Assembly (NCBI GenBank): GCA_003254925.1
Contig: QANZ01023036.1
Span: forward strand, 110,647-174,646
DNA length: 64,000 bases
Source of the DNA: Chamaecrista fasciculata
Lineage: Eukaryota > Streptophyta > Magnoliopsida > Fabales > Fabaceae
Direction of reading: 5' to 3'
Position 1 is the stretch's first letter, and each line of letters opens with the position of its first letter. Of this stretch, positions 50,009-62,574 are shown piece after piece. The notes beneath the pieces are model-generated. The model saw only the letters and a program-made list of their open reading frames with translations, searched no databases and was not told where the DNA came from. The translations under genes were made by a program, and so were the position numbers.

Positions 50009-52764
50009 ATGTCAATCTACGATTCAGCTTTCGTGGACACACAGCTCGCAAAAAAGACATCAATCTTCGGTCTCCGACTATGGGTTGTGATCGGAATACT
50101 CGTGGGTTCCGTCATCGTCCTAACCCTATTCCTCCTCTCGCTCTGCCTCACTTCCCGCCGCCAAAAACGACACCACCACCACCACAACCAAAACCCTAAA
50201 CGACGCGACCAAACTCCTGTCGTTTCGAAGGAAATCCAAGAGATCGTGCATAATAATAATAATCAACACCACCACCACCCAATCCCGGAGATCCAAGTGG
50301 ATTTCGGCAAACCGGAGCACCGCGTCGTGGTTTTCTCCGATCGGATTTCCAGCGGAGAGAGCAAAGGAGGAGGAGGAAGCGTTTGCGAAACGACGTCGTC
50401 TTTCGGGACAAGCGCGAGTGTAATTGGGCCTGAGGTTTCGCACCTTGGTTGGGGAAGATGGTATACTTTGAGAGAGCTTGAGGCTGCCACTAATAATCTC
50501 TGTGAAGAAAGTGTGATTGGTGAAGGTGGCTATGGAATCGTCTACCATGGAGTCCTGACTGATGGAACTAGAATTGCTGTCAAGAATCTTTTGAATAACA
50601 AGTAACTCATTCATTCATTGACTTGAACTAACTGTATTTTGTTGGTTGATTTTGTTTTTCCCCCCTTTTGAAGAGAGTACTTAAGAAATTGATTTAACAT
50701 ACAACTTGGTCTCTGAAGAACATTATACAAAAGGGTTAAAATGTATTGGTTCTATGACTTTCTGGCTAGATTTATGGGAATTGAGTTGTTAACTCTGGAT
50801 CTTTTAGGGACCAATTTTTGTGTTTACTCTAAGAAGTTTGTTGAAAATTCAGTATCTGTTGACTCAAACCCCACAGTTATATTGGAAGCTTTCTCTAATT
50901 TTTTTTTTTTTCTATGTAATTTGGCTAATGCTTGCTTGGTTAGTCTTGTGAAAATGTTGGGACAAGGATAGTATCATGAGTGTCCAAAATATCAGTTTAT
51001 TACAGTTACAGATGCGGTAAAGTTGGTTATATTTAGTTAGGTTTTGCTTGAATTAGTGCCTGACTGCTCGTCAGAGTTTCAGAAGGTAGATTTGTTTGCA
51101 TATTCTAGAATTGAAGCTTGATTAAGACACTTAACTATTCTATGTTCTTTTTCCTGATTTTCTTGGTGGCAATGAACCAGACTAATTCTAAGCTGTGACT
51201 TTCCATTGTAGGCCTGTCATTTCTTCTTCTCTTGTACTTTTCCACTGTTTTCTACTTCTTGTTTATTTTTTCTTCACACCGTTTGTTAACCTTGTCTTGG
51301 TCTCCCATTTGTTGTTGGATTTTTCTATCTTTTTCATTTTTAGTCTGCTTAATGTTTAATGCATTTTCAGGGGTCAAGCAGAGAAAGAATTTAAAGTAGA
51401 GGTAGAAGCAATTGGTCGGGTGCGACACAAGAATCTAGTTAGGTTGCTTGGATATTGTGTTGAGGGAGCATACAGGTAATAATGAATATCTTCTTCCTTA
51501 ACGTTGAAGGTACAGATTTAGTTTAGTTTGAAAGGATATAAGATGTATATGGTATTTTTACAGGATGCTTGTGTATGAGTATGTTGATAATGGCAATTTG
51601 GAACAATGGCTTCATGGGGATGTTGGACCTGTGAGCCCCTTGACATGGGATATCCGCATGAACATCATTTTGGGAACTGCAAAAGGGTACAGTATGCAAG
51701 ATCTAGTTTTGCACACAACCATGGTCCTCATTGATAATCCATGAATGCTTTGATGATCACAGTGCTTTTTGTGTGTCTTTTCAGGTTGGCCTATCTTCAT
51801 GAGGGTCTTGAGCCTAAGGTTGTTCACCGAGATGTGAAGTCCAGCAATATACTCATTGATCGCCAATGGAATTCCAAGGTTTCTGATTTTGGGCTTGCTA
51901 AGCTCTTGTGTTCTGAGGCGAGCTATGTCACCACTCGTGTGATGGGGACGTTTGGGTTAGTATATGTGATTGGAGAAACTTTATGATAAAGATATAAAGA
52001 ACTTAATATTAGTTTTTTTTCCTTGAATTAAGTATTTTCCTTTGAGTTTTTTTGTAGTTATGTTGCACCAGAATATGCCTGCACTGGAATGCTGACTGAG
52101 AAGAGTGATGTTTATAGCTTTGGAATACTGATCATGGAGATAATTACTGGGAGAAGTCCTGTTGATTATAGTAGACCACAAGGAGAGGTTAGAGATCATG
52201 ACCAATAATATTATAACACCAAACACTTAACCAATGTCTTGTGTACTTCTCTCTCTCAATCCTGACTGTAAAAATTGTGACTATTATTACAGGTAAATTT
52301 AATAGAATGGTTAAAAACTATGGTTGGAAACCGAAAGTCTGAGGAAGTGGTTGATCCTAAGCTCCCTGAGATGCCATCTTCAAAGGCTCTTAAACGTGCT
52401 TTGTTGGTTGCTCTTCGATGTGTCGATCCCGATGCAACAAAAAGGCCTAAGATGGGACATGTGATCCACATGCTTGAAGCAGACGACCAGTTGAGCCGTG
52501 ATGTGTGTTCTCTTTTCCTTTATAAAATCACTTAACATTTTTGCACTTCACTGCATAATGTACAAAATCATTCTACTTTGCTTGTGGTTGTATGTCGAAT
52601 TCATTCTCTTCTTTTGTCTATCTCTGTAGGAACGCCGGATACAAGAACACAAGGACTCAAATTTAGATAAAAAGCTTGTAGGCAGAGGAATCACAGATCA
52701 AAGTCATCAAACTGAAGATGATGAAGGTAGCAGAGATCATCACCAACCCACTAGGTGGAGATAA
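50009..52764 (+). CDS. Membrane-anchored RLK/Pelle Ser/Thr kinase (At1g01540/At4g01330 type)
   Basis: Seven exons: 50009-50601, 51371-51475, 51564-51686, 51785-51955, 52058-52187, 52293-52502, 52630-52764, joining in frame to 488 residues. The start MSIYDSAF was chosen over an upstream in-frame codon at 49979 because the family begins MSxYD. A transmembrane segment lies at about residues 24-48 ([19 protein letters not shown]), with only a short N-terminus and no receptor ectodomain. The kinase domain has [27 protein letters not shown] and a VMGTFGYVAPEY activation loop, so it should be catalytically active. The juxtamembrane linker has His- and Asn-rich runs (HHHHH, NNNN, HHHH). The C-tail is charged and poorly conserved. 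Substrate and biological role are unknown to me. BPS-type genes lie next to this kinase type in Arabidopsis as well. Confidence 0.93.
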
Positions 52765-52773
52765 TAGTTATAT

Positions 52774-52809
<36 letters not shown>

Positions 52810-53029
52810 CCAGCTTTTGAATCCCTAGTGGTATCCCAATATTTAATTCTATATCCATGTGAAGAAAATATCAATATCTGTCATTTTTTAACTCTATTTA
52901 TTTCCCACCTGGTTTTAGCCACACGACAACTTGGGATTCACATGTATGTACTCTGATTCATTATTCTTATAAAGGAAAAAAATCAAAGTGATTGCTGTCC
53001 TTGTATAAATGAGACAAGGGGATAAGCAT

Positions 53030-53066
<37 letters not shown>

Positions 53067-53619
53067 GAATAGGCATTTGTGTGTAGGTGTTTAATATGAA
53101 GCAGTTGCCTTTGTCGCCTGTGCTTTGTTTTGGTATGATGGTCCCCTTCTTTAGAAGGATTGGAATCATTGGATTACTTAGCATTTTGTGAGTGAAAATG
53201 GTGGCCCCAATTAGGTATGAGGAAATGGACCAAGTCCAGCTATTTTGAATTTGATAGAAGCAATTGGATTGCATCAACATCAATGTCAACTTTTTATATA
53301 TATATATATATATATATAGGTTGGAATCTTGGATGCTAGCTAATGGGAAATGGAACTGTTGCCTGCTGGCCAGCCAATCAATATAGCAACTGCATCTGCA
53401 ACTTTTGACATTTGGTGTAAATGTAATTAACTTCATAAAAAAGTTATATGGCTATTTCTAACCAGCATTATTAAGTTTTTGGACACTAGCTATAGTTCTC
53501 TTATTACTCAAGAGTATATGTGAGTTATGGACAAAGAAACCTAAATAAAGTCTAGCTTTTTCAGAACAGAGAATATTAATTGGCAACAATAAAAATTGAC
53601 AAGTTGAATTTATTTTTAG

Positions 53620-53651
<32 letters not shown>

Positions 53652-55107
53652 CAGACAGTACCATTCAATTCCTAAATTGTTAAATCCTTAATTAGAATGC
53701 ATGCAGGAAGGCTTTACAAAGTGTTCTTCTGTGAATCACTTCCAGTACTAAATTCAATCCATGAGTGGAGGATAATCTTAGAAAAAGGAGAGGCCTTATA
53801 CCCAAAAGCATGAGGAAAATTTATAGGTGAATGATGTGCGAAACATATACTTATCAGGTAGGAAAGTGAGAATACTTCTTTGCCCAAGTTAATTAGTTAG
53901 TAGTTAAAATTTCTATGTTCTAGGTGAGGTGATTTTGGTAAGATTTTCCTTTGCCATGTGGATTTAATGATTCATCCATATTAACTATTGCCATGTGATT
54001 TGAAAACCCAGTTTGTTTCTTTTGATTTAGTTTAATGTAGAAGAATTTGTAATGATGTTGTTCATAGATTAGCAAAGCACTCACTTTCCTTATCAAATTT
54101 TGAGATTTTATTAGAGAATTTACTTCCTTATATTTCTGATATAATTCCCTCTGAGCATGTTTACTGAAATTTCCTTATCTGATAAAAAAAATATATAAAC
54201 CCATGTACAACACACTATCAACTTTACTGCTTAAACTTGATGGACTTAACAACATTTCAGGATCAAACTATTAATTTATAGTCAATCTTCTTTTTTATTT
54301 TTTATATAAAGCTAGCCAAGTGTGCATGTTGTTGTGTAAACATTCACAAGGACATTGATGCGCATTTGATCTCAGTTTCTCATCATCTATAGACAGTGAT
54401 TACTGAATACTTATTAGTAATGGGAATGAAGATGATGATGCCCCCATAATTATAAACCAAATATATATATACACATATGAAATAATAATTTTGTTACAAA
54501 ACCAAACATGGATGATTTATCATACAAATTAAAGCAAAGTCTACAAGAAACTACCAGCTAACTAGTGATATGTCATATATATATATATATATATGATTAC
54601 GTTACTTTTGGTTCCAGCAAAATAGCATGCATAACGTTGAAGGAAATAACTCCATAGAATTCATTCTTCCCTTGTGGAGGATGGAAAATTAATATAATGG
54701 AAATGAATACATGGCCAGATGGCCTTTCTTTTAAGTTGTTTATCTTACGTACAGATATTGTCCCTTTTCTGGGAAAATCAAAGTTTGGTGGAATAATGGT
54801 GGTGTATGTAGCCTAATTCAGTTAGCATACTGCAATTACCCTAACGTACGTTGCCTTACTTGTCTTTCAAGTGAGTGTATATAAATATATATACCTAATA
54901 ATATTAATTATCTTTTTGATGAACAATAATATTAATTATTGATGCCCATGAATTGCTTTATGATTTATGAATGACTTAACAATGCACTTTTTCTTCCATT
55001 CCCATGTCATCTTTCAATAAAGTGCTCACCAAACATTGCTTAGTTGTTATTTTCTTCTAATTAATATTTATTTAACGAGTTTGTTTAATTGTAATATTTA
55101 ATTTATT
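52765..55107. other. Intergenic DNA with several TA microsatellites
   Basis: (AT)n runs occur at about 52776-52807, 53032-53060, 53295-53318 and 54571-54593, plus a T/A homopolymer junction near 53618-53651. No coding frame, RNA gene or transposon end could be supported. The first part is the kinase 3' UTR. Confidence 0.6.
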
Positions 55108-55630
55108 AAGGCCAAAGTCTCAATTTGGTCTCTTAGGTATGGGGTAGATTTCAAATTGACCTCTTATCTTACATTTGTTTCCGATTAATCCTACATGTTT
55201 CTATAATGTTTTAAATTGATTCTAAACCTACTTTCGAGACATTATTTGACTTCATTTGCACGCTAGCGATCTTAACTTGTTAGAGAAAAAACTTTTTATG
55301 AATTAGCACATAGTTTCAAACTTGTTGCATTCGGATTTAAAACAATAGAGATATGACTCGATTGTGAAACAAATTATCCACTTTAGGACTCGATTTGACC
55401 TTGTTTGTTGATGGTCCTAAAGTACTCGTCAAAAGAAACTTGTAACTTTGGATTCGTCGCATTTAAACTTGAAATGAGAAAGACATGACCATATTTAATA
55501 TTTTCTAGATCAATTTGAAAAATAATGGAAACATGTAGGACCAATTTAAAGCAAATGATAAAATAAAGGACCAATTCGAAATCCACCTCATACATAAAAA
55601 TTCTATTTGAGACTTCGGCCATTTATTAAA
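55108..55630. repeat. Foldback element, about 120-bp arms
   Basis: The left arm (AAGGCCAAAGTCTCAATTTG, GGGTAGATTTCAAATTGACC, CCTACATGTTTCTATAATG) is mirrored by the right arm (GAAACATGTAGGACCAATTT, AAAGGACCAATTCGAAATCC, GAGACTTCGGCCATTTATT). Non-coding. Confidence 0.75.
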
Positions 55631-56317
55631 AAAAAAATCGACCCAACCCAACTCACAAATAAATGTGCAGGTTCAATTGAAATTCTCAATAATACAAGAT
55701 AACTCAACAGCTTCTCACCCGCCCTATAAGACCTTCCCATTTTAATGGGCTTGAAATTGCAAGTACATGATAGTTTCAAATAGTTTCCAAAATATTATCA
55801 TAAACTTAACATATGTTTCCAAAATATTGATTAGGATGGTATACCATCACAAACCATAATATTTCATTCTTGAATCATCCTCAAATAAAATAAAACATAT
55901 GTTTGCATGAGAGACCTAAGACTAAGAGGATAAGAAATTAAAGAAAATGATGAGAAAATTAATTTTATATAAATAAAAAAGTTTGTTAAGTTTCAAATCA
56001 TGGAAATATATATGTGCCAATGATGACACATATTAGTTGATAGCAACAAGCTGTTTTCACATGTTAAAGATTTGGAGATAATGTCGAGATCGATTCCAAA
56101 TCTTAGAGGCAACTTATTTAATTTGACATACATCATATTGAAATTGCAAGTAGCCGAAATATAATCTTGGAAGAGTAGGATTTGAAAATTGAGATTGAGG
56201 CTAATTTGTTTGAATTTCTTCGAGTTTCCTTTTGCCAACTTCACATTAATCAGCTAATGTAGTAATGTACTGTATATATATAAGTGAGATGTTAAAATAA
56301 TTAAGAATACTTTTTTG
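55631..56317. other. Intergenic DNA between foldbacks
   Basis: No coding frame or repeat recognised. Confidence 0.45.
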
Positions 56318-57150
56318 GCAATTTTAATTGTTGGCTCGGTTGTTCAATTGATCCAATTGCTCATCAAAATTATAAAAAGAGAATACAAGTGTCATATATT
56401 TTCATTAATAGTCACTCAATTTTATTTTTTAATGATTTTATAAAAAATAACTTGACACTGTTAGCTAGGGATGATCAAAATACCCATACCCAATGAGGAC
56501 CTTGAAATTTATCTTATGGGTATGGGTCTGGATATTTTTCAATGAGAATACAAGTGTCATATATTTTCAATGAGGACCTTTTTCAAAATTTCCCTCATAT
56601 ATTCCTTACTCGTTTTCTCACTTCATTTTTCACATAAAAAAAATAAATCAAAGAGAAGAAAGAAGAGAAAAAATGAAGTGAGGAAAACGAGTGAGGAATG
56701 TATGATGGACACATTCTATTTATAAGGTGGAATTTTACGGTTCACTCTCATCCATTTTGTCTCTCTTGTTCGATCAATTGCAATAAAATTCAAAAATTAT
56801 ATGTATATCCTCCATTGCATCACACTGTATTACAAGAAGTTGAAATTTTTCGCAAAAAAAAAACAAAAAAGAAACTACAAATCTAATTAAAAAAAGGGGT
56901 GATGTGACAACTCACTGACTCTATGACCAACGGAGTCAGACTGTCTGACTCAGTCGGTCAGTCCGACGGAGTTCTTCTGACACCGTTATCCTAGCCTAGC
57001 TGACGGTGTCAAGTTATTCTTTAAAAAAAATTAAAAAATAAAACAAAGTGACCGTTAATAAAAATATATGACACTTGGGTTCTCTTTTTATAATTTTGAT
57101 GGGCAATTGAATCAGTTAGACAAAAGACAACTGAGCTGTAGTCTTAAAAT
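56318..57150. repeat. Large foldback element, about 830 bp
   Basis: The left arm (GGCTCGGTTGTTCAATTG, AATTATAAAAAGAGAATACA, GTCATATATTTTCATTAATA, AACTTGACACTGTTAGCTAG) pairs with the right arm (TAGCTGACGGTGTCAAGTTA, AATAAAAATATATGACACTT, CTCTTTTTATAATTTTGATG, GGCAATTGAATCAG). The centre has a second copy of part of the left arm (GAGAATACAAGTGTCATATA at 56540) and inverted GGACCT and GAGTGAGGAA stretches, so it has been rearranged. No transposase frame. Confidence 0.75.
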
Positions 57151-58315
57151 TCCATAATAGTTTGTCATTGGGATCTTAACAGTTGATTATGAATTTATTT
57201 TTAGTAAAGAAAATTATCAATAATAATGGATAAACTTAGAAGACCTATTGAGGTCGAAACACACCATAGGTGGTTAAAACACGTTTTATGTAGTTTAGAC
57301 ATATACAAAGAAGATCTATAGAGGTCTCAATACACAAAGTTGACCACATGATTGAAGATCTTATAATCCGAGGAAGGAGAAAACCAAAGAAAATTATCCA
57401 TGAAACTTTCCGAATTATAAGATAATTGAAATATACTAAATTAGTACTTTTTGGTCTTTAAATTTATACTAAATTAATATTATTTTATCTCTTAATTTTT
57501 ACTTTTTGGTTCCTGAATTTGTCCTGAGGACCAAATTGTTGACAATTATAATAGTTCAATAACTGAGTTGTATATTTTGATTATTCAATTGACCAAATAG
57601 TTAATTTTCTTGTTTTTTTTTTTTGGCATTAGTCTTATTTTAGTCCATTAAACTCAAAAAAAAACTTTTTTTTTTTAAATATTACATGATCCCATCAATT
57701 CGTTAAAAATTACTTGAGTTTTTGTAGAATTCGGGTTAACCCACTCACCTTTTAATGATCTAAAATCTCAAATTAAACTGATTTCACTCTCGAATCTTAA
57801 CTGATTAGTCCAAATTTGATATCTTGTTTCCAAAAATTAAAAAAAAATTTATATTTTCTATATAAATAAGAATATCAAAATTAACTCGGTCCTCTTTCCC
57901 ATGCCATTCTTAATTTAATGCTCTTTGCTATTTTGGCTTGATGCTAATAGTTTTTTAATATAAATAGTTTTTAAGAATATATAATTACATCATTAACCTT
58001 AAAAATATTTAAATTATTACGAGCTAACTATCAAAAAATATTTTTCATGATTAATTTGAAACCATAGTTAATCAATTAATAAATCAATAAATCAATTCCT
58101 TAATAGTTAATTCTCTATTATAGAAAAAAAAAAAACGAAGTTTATGGGGTCAACCCATATAGGGGAATGAAAAGAAGAAAAAAGTTTATACCCACAAAAA
58201 AAGAAAAAGAAAAAGTTGTACATGATAGCATGACGCTCCAACCATTATTATCCACGTGTCATACTTTCCTGTAATATTAGCAGAACCCATGTAGCTTTAT
58301 TATAATCTCTCTCTC
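57151..58315. other. Intergenic DNA upstream of the BPS gene
   Basis: AT-rich with weak TTTTTGGT-type repeat motifs near 57440-57540. The last few hundred bases should contain the BPS promoter. No gene seen. Confidence 0.45.
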
Positions 58316-60170
58316 TCTCAAGCTTCCTCAATCTCAACCCTAAAAATCAAGGTAGCTACTTTCTTCAATCTTCGCATCTCAAATTCTCATCGAAGCCGAA
58401 GGCTCCATCGTTACTTCCGAAATTCTCTGAAATTTTCGTTAGCCGCCACTTTTGACCGGTATGAATCTTCTTCACTCTTTGTTTTTTTTCCTGTAGATTT
58501 GATTCTATTCGGAGATCTCACGGAAATCGTTAGAATTAGGGTTTAGTTGGTGAATTTCTTCGGTTTGATCGGCTTTCAATTTCGTAATTTCAACGATCTG
58601 AAGTATTACGTGTTGTTTGGATCCTATGTCTTAGTCTTCTGTGGTTTTTGTTTATTTCAAGAATTTCCTGCGACGTGTCAGATTTGGAAATTGGAAGAAG
58701 GAAATGGGCCTTCATGTTTATGCTTTCTTTAATTGCGGTTGGAATTTGGCTGTTATGATGGTTTTTGTGGTTTGATAGTGTTAATATTACTATTTCAAGG
58801 TATGAGGCTTGTCAAATCACATCTGAAGTATGTGATAGATGTGGGATTTAAATGGACCTTGAGATTTTTAACCTCACAAGCTAGCTGCTGGCTCTTGAGG
58901 TATGAATCTCCAAAAGGTTTGGCCTTCCACTACCTCCCAGCTTCAATCAATTGTCATGGGTGGCCTGCTGGGCCGCGGTGCTTCGGTGCATCATGGACTT
59001 TAAATTAACAGTTACAAGGTATGAGGCTCGAGTCTTAAATCAGAAAAACGTGACTCTGATGTGAGGTTTGTATGACTTTGGGTCCAACCTCAAGATTTAG
59101 CTTTTGGCTGTGCTGTGACTGTACCAAGGTTTTGTATTATATACAAAATACAATTAAGGGATGGTTGTTTAGTGATTTGCAATGATTGTTTGGAAACTGA
59201 TCAGAGAGGTGGAAAAGTAACTGGGAAATAATTGGTTCTCTCCCTGCCTTTACCTCTGGTTTCTTTATCTTTCCTTGCTTTTTCACCAAAATTTTCGGGT
59301 TGTTGGCTGTTAATTTCTAGTTCTCTCTTGTAAGAAGCTGAAGAAAGGAAGTGAAAGTTCTGGTTTTAAAACTTGTATTTCTGTAATGATGGTCCCTTAG
59401 CATGCTTATATTAATATCTTAGATTGTCATAAGTTAAATGAGGAACTACAGGTGAAGTTAAATGTTAATTAACGGTGAGAACATGGAAGTCAGGTTATTT
59501 TTTGGGGAAGGTAGAAAGAAAGGATTTTTTTAAGATGCATGAAAGAGGTAGAAGGGGAAGGAATTAAGTGGTGTTTTTGAGTGGCTAATGGACGGTAGCC
59601 TTGTGACAAGTTCAGTGTTACCAGAATAACTATTTTTCTTTGCTGTTTGTAAGTTTAAATGTAACATATATTTGTTTGTGTTTGTTAACATAAATCTTTG
59701 TGTTTGTTATCATATTTTCTAATTGAAAAGCAACATTTATATACTTTTTTCAACTCAGCGTCATTTTACTATTTGAAAAAGTTTTCACTACATGTCCTAG
59801 TTTATACTTCTATTAGGGAACATATCTTAATATTATATTTATGTTTTTTCCTGAAATAAACTACGCAAAAAAGACTGGTCTATTCTAGCCTCGAGGATAT
59901 GATTGCACATATTGGATAATTTAAAATCTACTCTTGCTTTTGATTTATTATAGAATAGATTAAATTTTCCTCGAAGTATCCTTCAATTGTCATCTGTATT
60001 ATATTTTCTGCCTGTCCTAGAGATTTGTTTGATGTGTGTGTGTTTCCTTTTGGGGGGTTATTTGGTTCTCTCATATCATGAGTTATTTTGTCATTGTATC
60101 TACATTTGTGCAATTAGGGAATGTTTTATGTGTGACTAACTCTTAATTATTGTTGCAGTAAAACACCAAA
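58316..60170 (+). promoter_or_regulatory. BPS 5' leader with a 1.7-kb leader intron
   Basis: A CT-rich start (CTCTCTCTCTCAAGC) at about 58310-58325 opens a leader with no ATG down to a donor at CCG/GTATGAATC (about 58459). A strong acceptor (TTATTGTTGCAG) ends at about 60158, 12 bases before the BPS start codon. Introns in this position often boost expression (general knowledge). Frames inside the intron (58547-59008) have no family character. Confidence 0.7.
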
Positions 60171-61229
60171 ATGAGTCGTCCACAGGATCCACATCGACCT
60201 TTCTTCCCTTTTGGAAATCCTTTTCGATTTATTACACCTAAAGGCTCTCGCATGTCTCCACAACTTAATGCAATATTAAGTGCTTTTGAGGAAACATTGG
60301 CTGAGCGGATAAGAAAGCTTATGCCTGCAAACAATAATGAAATCCTCAGCTTATCTTGGATGACTTTAGCTATAGAATTGCTTTGTAAAACACACAATGA
60401 CATAAAAGCTGTCATAACAGATCTTGAGCTGCCTGTGTGTGATTGGGATAAAAAATGGCTTGATTTGTACCTGGACATAAGTGTGAAGTTGCTAGATGTA
60501 TGCATTGCATTTAGCTCTGAACTCTCTCGACTGAACCAGGGGAATCTTATGCTTCAGTGCACATTGCACAATTTGGACTCTGCCTCTTCAGAGCAGTTTG
60601 TTCGGGCCTGTTCTTCACTTGATGGTTGGAGGCAGCATATTAATTCTAGAAATCCTAGGATTGCCAATTGTGGCACCATTTTGGACAGTCTTGTGGAATC
60701 ACTTGATCTACCAAAGGCTAAGAATTCTGCTAAAGGGAAGGTTTTGATTCAGGCTATGTATGGAGTCAAGGTGGTCACTGTATTTGTATGCAGTGTTTTT
60801 GCTGCTGCTTTCTCAGGCTCTGCAAAGAAGCTGATAGATTTGGATATACCCGACACTTTTTCTTGGGCCCCAGCTTTTACAAGTTTGCAGGGTTTTGTTA
60901 ATGAGGAAATTAGAGTTTTATTTTCCAGTGGAAGATTTACCATATTCAAAGAGTTGGAAGCAGTTGATGCCTTGGTAAAGGAATTATATCCTACCATCCA
61001 GGGCGGCGTAGATACAATTGAAACAGACTCATTTTTAAAGTCGGTTGAGGATTTACGCAGGGGAGCCGAGAAACTTTCACAAGGGTTAGATCTTGTTGCA
61101 AAGGGAGTGGATGGTTTTTTTCAAGTGGTTTTGAGCGGCCGTGATTCCTTGCTATCTAATCTGAGGCAGATTCCGGCAGGGGATAATGTAAATGAGAAAA
61201 CAGTCCAAAAAAAATTTACTGCAGTGTAG
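60171..61229 (+). CDS. BYPASS1 (BPS) family protein
   Basis: One uninterrupted coding exon of 352 residues, start in CCAAAATGAGT. The N-terminus MSRPQDPHRPFFPFGNPFR is the hallmark of the BPS1 family. It is followed by PQLNAILSAFEETLAERIRK, LSLSWM, IKAVITDLELPVCDWD and WLDLYLDISVKLLDVCIA, all typical. A hydrophobic stretch (VVTVFVCSVFAAAFSG, about residues 198-213) could be membrane associated. The last ~90 residues are alpha-helical and end KKFTAV. In Arabidopsis, BPS1 keeps roots from making a mobile signal that arrests shoot growth (family knowledge); its biochemical activity is not known. The reading frame is intact. The nearest upstream gene is the kinase, as in the Arabidopsis pairs At1g01540/At1g01550 and At4g01330/At4g01360. 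Confidence 0.93.
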   Translation: MSRPQDPHRPFFPFGNPFRFITPKGSRMSPQLNAILSAFEETLAERIRKLMPANNNEILSLSWMTLAIELLCKTHNDIKAVITDLELPVCDWDKKWLDLYLDISVKLLDVCIAFSSELSRLNQGNLMLQCTLHNLDSASSEQFVRACSSLDGWRQHINSRNPRIANCGTILDSLVESLDLPKAKNSAKGKVLIQAMYGVKVVTVFVCSVFAAAFSGSAKKLIDLDIPDTFSWAPAFTSLQGFVNEEIRVLFSSGRFTIFKELEAVDALVKELYPTIQGGVDTIETDSFLKSVEDLRRGAEKLSQGLDLVAKGVDGFFQVVLSGRDSLLSNLRQIPAGDNVNEKTVQKKFTAV

Positions 61230-61875
61230 CAGTGATATATACATATGGAACCTTGGCCAAAAAAAATACGTATATATACATATGGAGCTTGTGGTGTTTT
61301 GTGTTGTATGTTTAGTGATAGTATGCAGTCTTCTTTGGCTGACTGTAATTACTATAGCCTGAGATTTTAGGTTATGTTAGTGTTTCATTGGTATGTATAT
61401 GTTGGTTGTGCTGTGTAATGCCAAACGGTTAAAATATATGTAATCTTACAGATGTGTCCCAATTGAGTGCTATTTGGTTGTCTTCTCTGTATCTCCTTCA
61501 CTTGATGCTGATAAGAATAAAAAATCATTAAAATGAGTTTTGTTTCGATTTTTCATATATGTTTAAAATCTCAAATTCGGCACATTATGCTTTAATAGTT
61601 TAACCATTTACAGGACTTCTGCCAACAAAGTCTACATTAATTGCCGCCCTCTAATTATTGATGGCTAGCTTTCCATTTAATAGTACATTGTCGCTTGTAC
61701 TGAAACATTATCAACGTAGAATTGATTGTTGGAGAGCTGCTACAAACTTTGCCTGCGGCATTTAAGTTTTATGGTTGAAATTCGATCAATTATAGTAGAT
61801 GATCAAGAAGAGGATAAACTAGTATTATACATTGGCTGAAGAAAAGTCCTTGTCAGTTTCATTTGAGGCTGTGAC
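61230..61875. other. BPS 3' UTR and flank
   Basis: The part after the stop codon at 61229 is transcribed leader-out sequence with no frame. No further feature was seen before the MITE cluster. Confidence 0.5.
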
Positions 61876-61905
61876 TCTAGACATGGATGTTCTGTAATAC
61901 ACTAC

Positions 61906-62574
61906 GGCTCCGTCTGGTAGGAGGGGAACGGATCCCCTGTCGTACCGCAGGGCGTGCGGTGCGGCAGGGGCCAATGAGAATGCGCCATGTGGCGTCACGT
62001 GTGCAGGTGGCGTCACATGACGCACTCCCATTGGCCCCTGCCGCACCGCACGCCCTGCGGTACGGCAGAGGATCCAAAGCCTAGTAGGAGGGAGTGTGGC
62101 TTTACAATGTAAAGTGGCACAAAGTTCAATACTTTCAGGTGTTTGGTATGACAATTTGAGCTCCGTAGAGTGGATTACAATGTAAAGGCATTTACATTAC
62201 ATAGGCTATTTTTCTTTACTTCACATTTTTGATGTAATCCAAGTTTACATAGGGAATTATGGTAGAATTCCTAATTTGCCCCTCTCACTCCCATCTCATC
62301 TTCTTCCTCTTTGACGGCGGACGGCGGCGACGGTGGCCGTAGACGGCGGTGGACAGCGGCGGCAGTGGCTTTGTGTTGATTGTGGGAAGGGCATTTTTGT
62401 CATTTTCTTTCTATATCTATTTTACTTTCCCTCTTATGCCTTTTTATACTAAACACTTTCAATCTTTATCTACTTTACATTCCCTCAACTAATTTTCTAG
62501 TTTTCCTTTCCCTCACAATTTTTTCCTTGTAAAACTCTTTCCTTTGCTCACCTAAAAACCTACCAAACGGAGCC
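61906..62574. mobile_element. Tourist-like MITE (GGCTCCGT ends), nested
   Basis: Ends GGCTCCGTCTGGTAGG and the complement of GGCTCCGTTTGGTAGG, flanked by a 3-bp duplication TAC at 61903-61905 and 62575-62577. The ends and TSD length resemble PIF/Harbinger Tourist elements, although TAC is not the standard TWA. The interior carries a GC-rich hairpin (61929-62078), a stretch with inverted TTACAATGTAAA motifs (62160-62240), and a GGCGGCGGACGG-like GC block (about 62310-62370). No transposase. Confidence 0.7.
61929..62078. repeat. GC-rich near-perfect hairpin, about 62-base arms
   Basis: The left arm starts GGATCCCCTGTCGTACCGC and ends near CGCCATGTGGCGTCACGTG. The right arm is its complement with few mismatches and ends GGTACGGCAGAGGATCC. 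It is CpG-rich within AT-rich DNA and probably represents a third-level MITE insertion. Short frames here are artefacts of the palindrome. Confidence 0.8.

Noticed and set aside
50126-50614. Minus-strand frames opposite kinase exon 1
   Set aside because: Low-complexity translations (Val/Ile and Ser runs) produced by the CAC- and GGA-rich exon; no conservation expected.
52765-54600. A CRISPR-like or satellite array
   Set aside because: The repeated units are simple (AT)n microsatellites without spacers or unit structure.
58547-59008. Two small plus-strand frames upstream of BPS
   Set aside because: They fall in the leader intron between a good donor at 58459 and an acceptor at 60158, and show no family motif.
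61825-62154. Several overlapping open frames on both strands
   Set aside because: All come from the GC-rich palindrome. The similar peptides on both strands are mirror images of the hairpin, not proteins.
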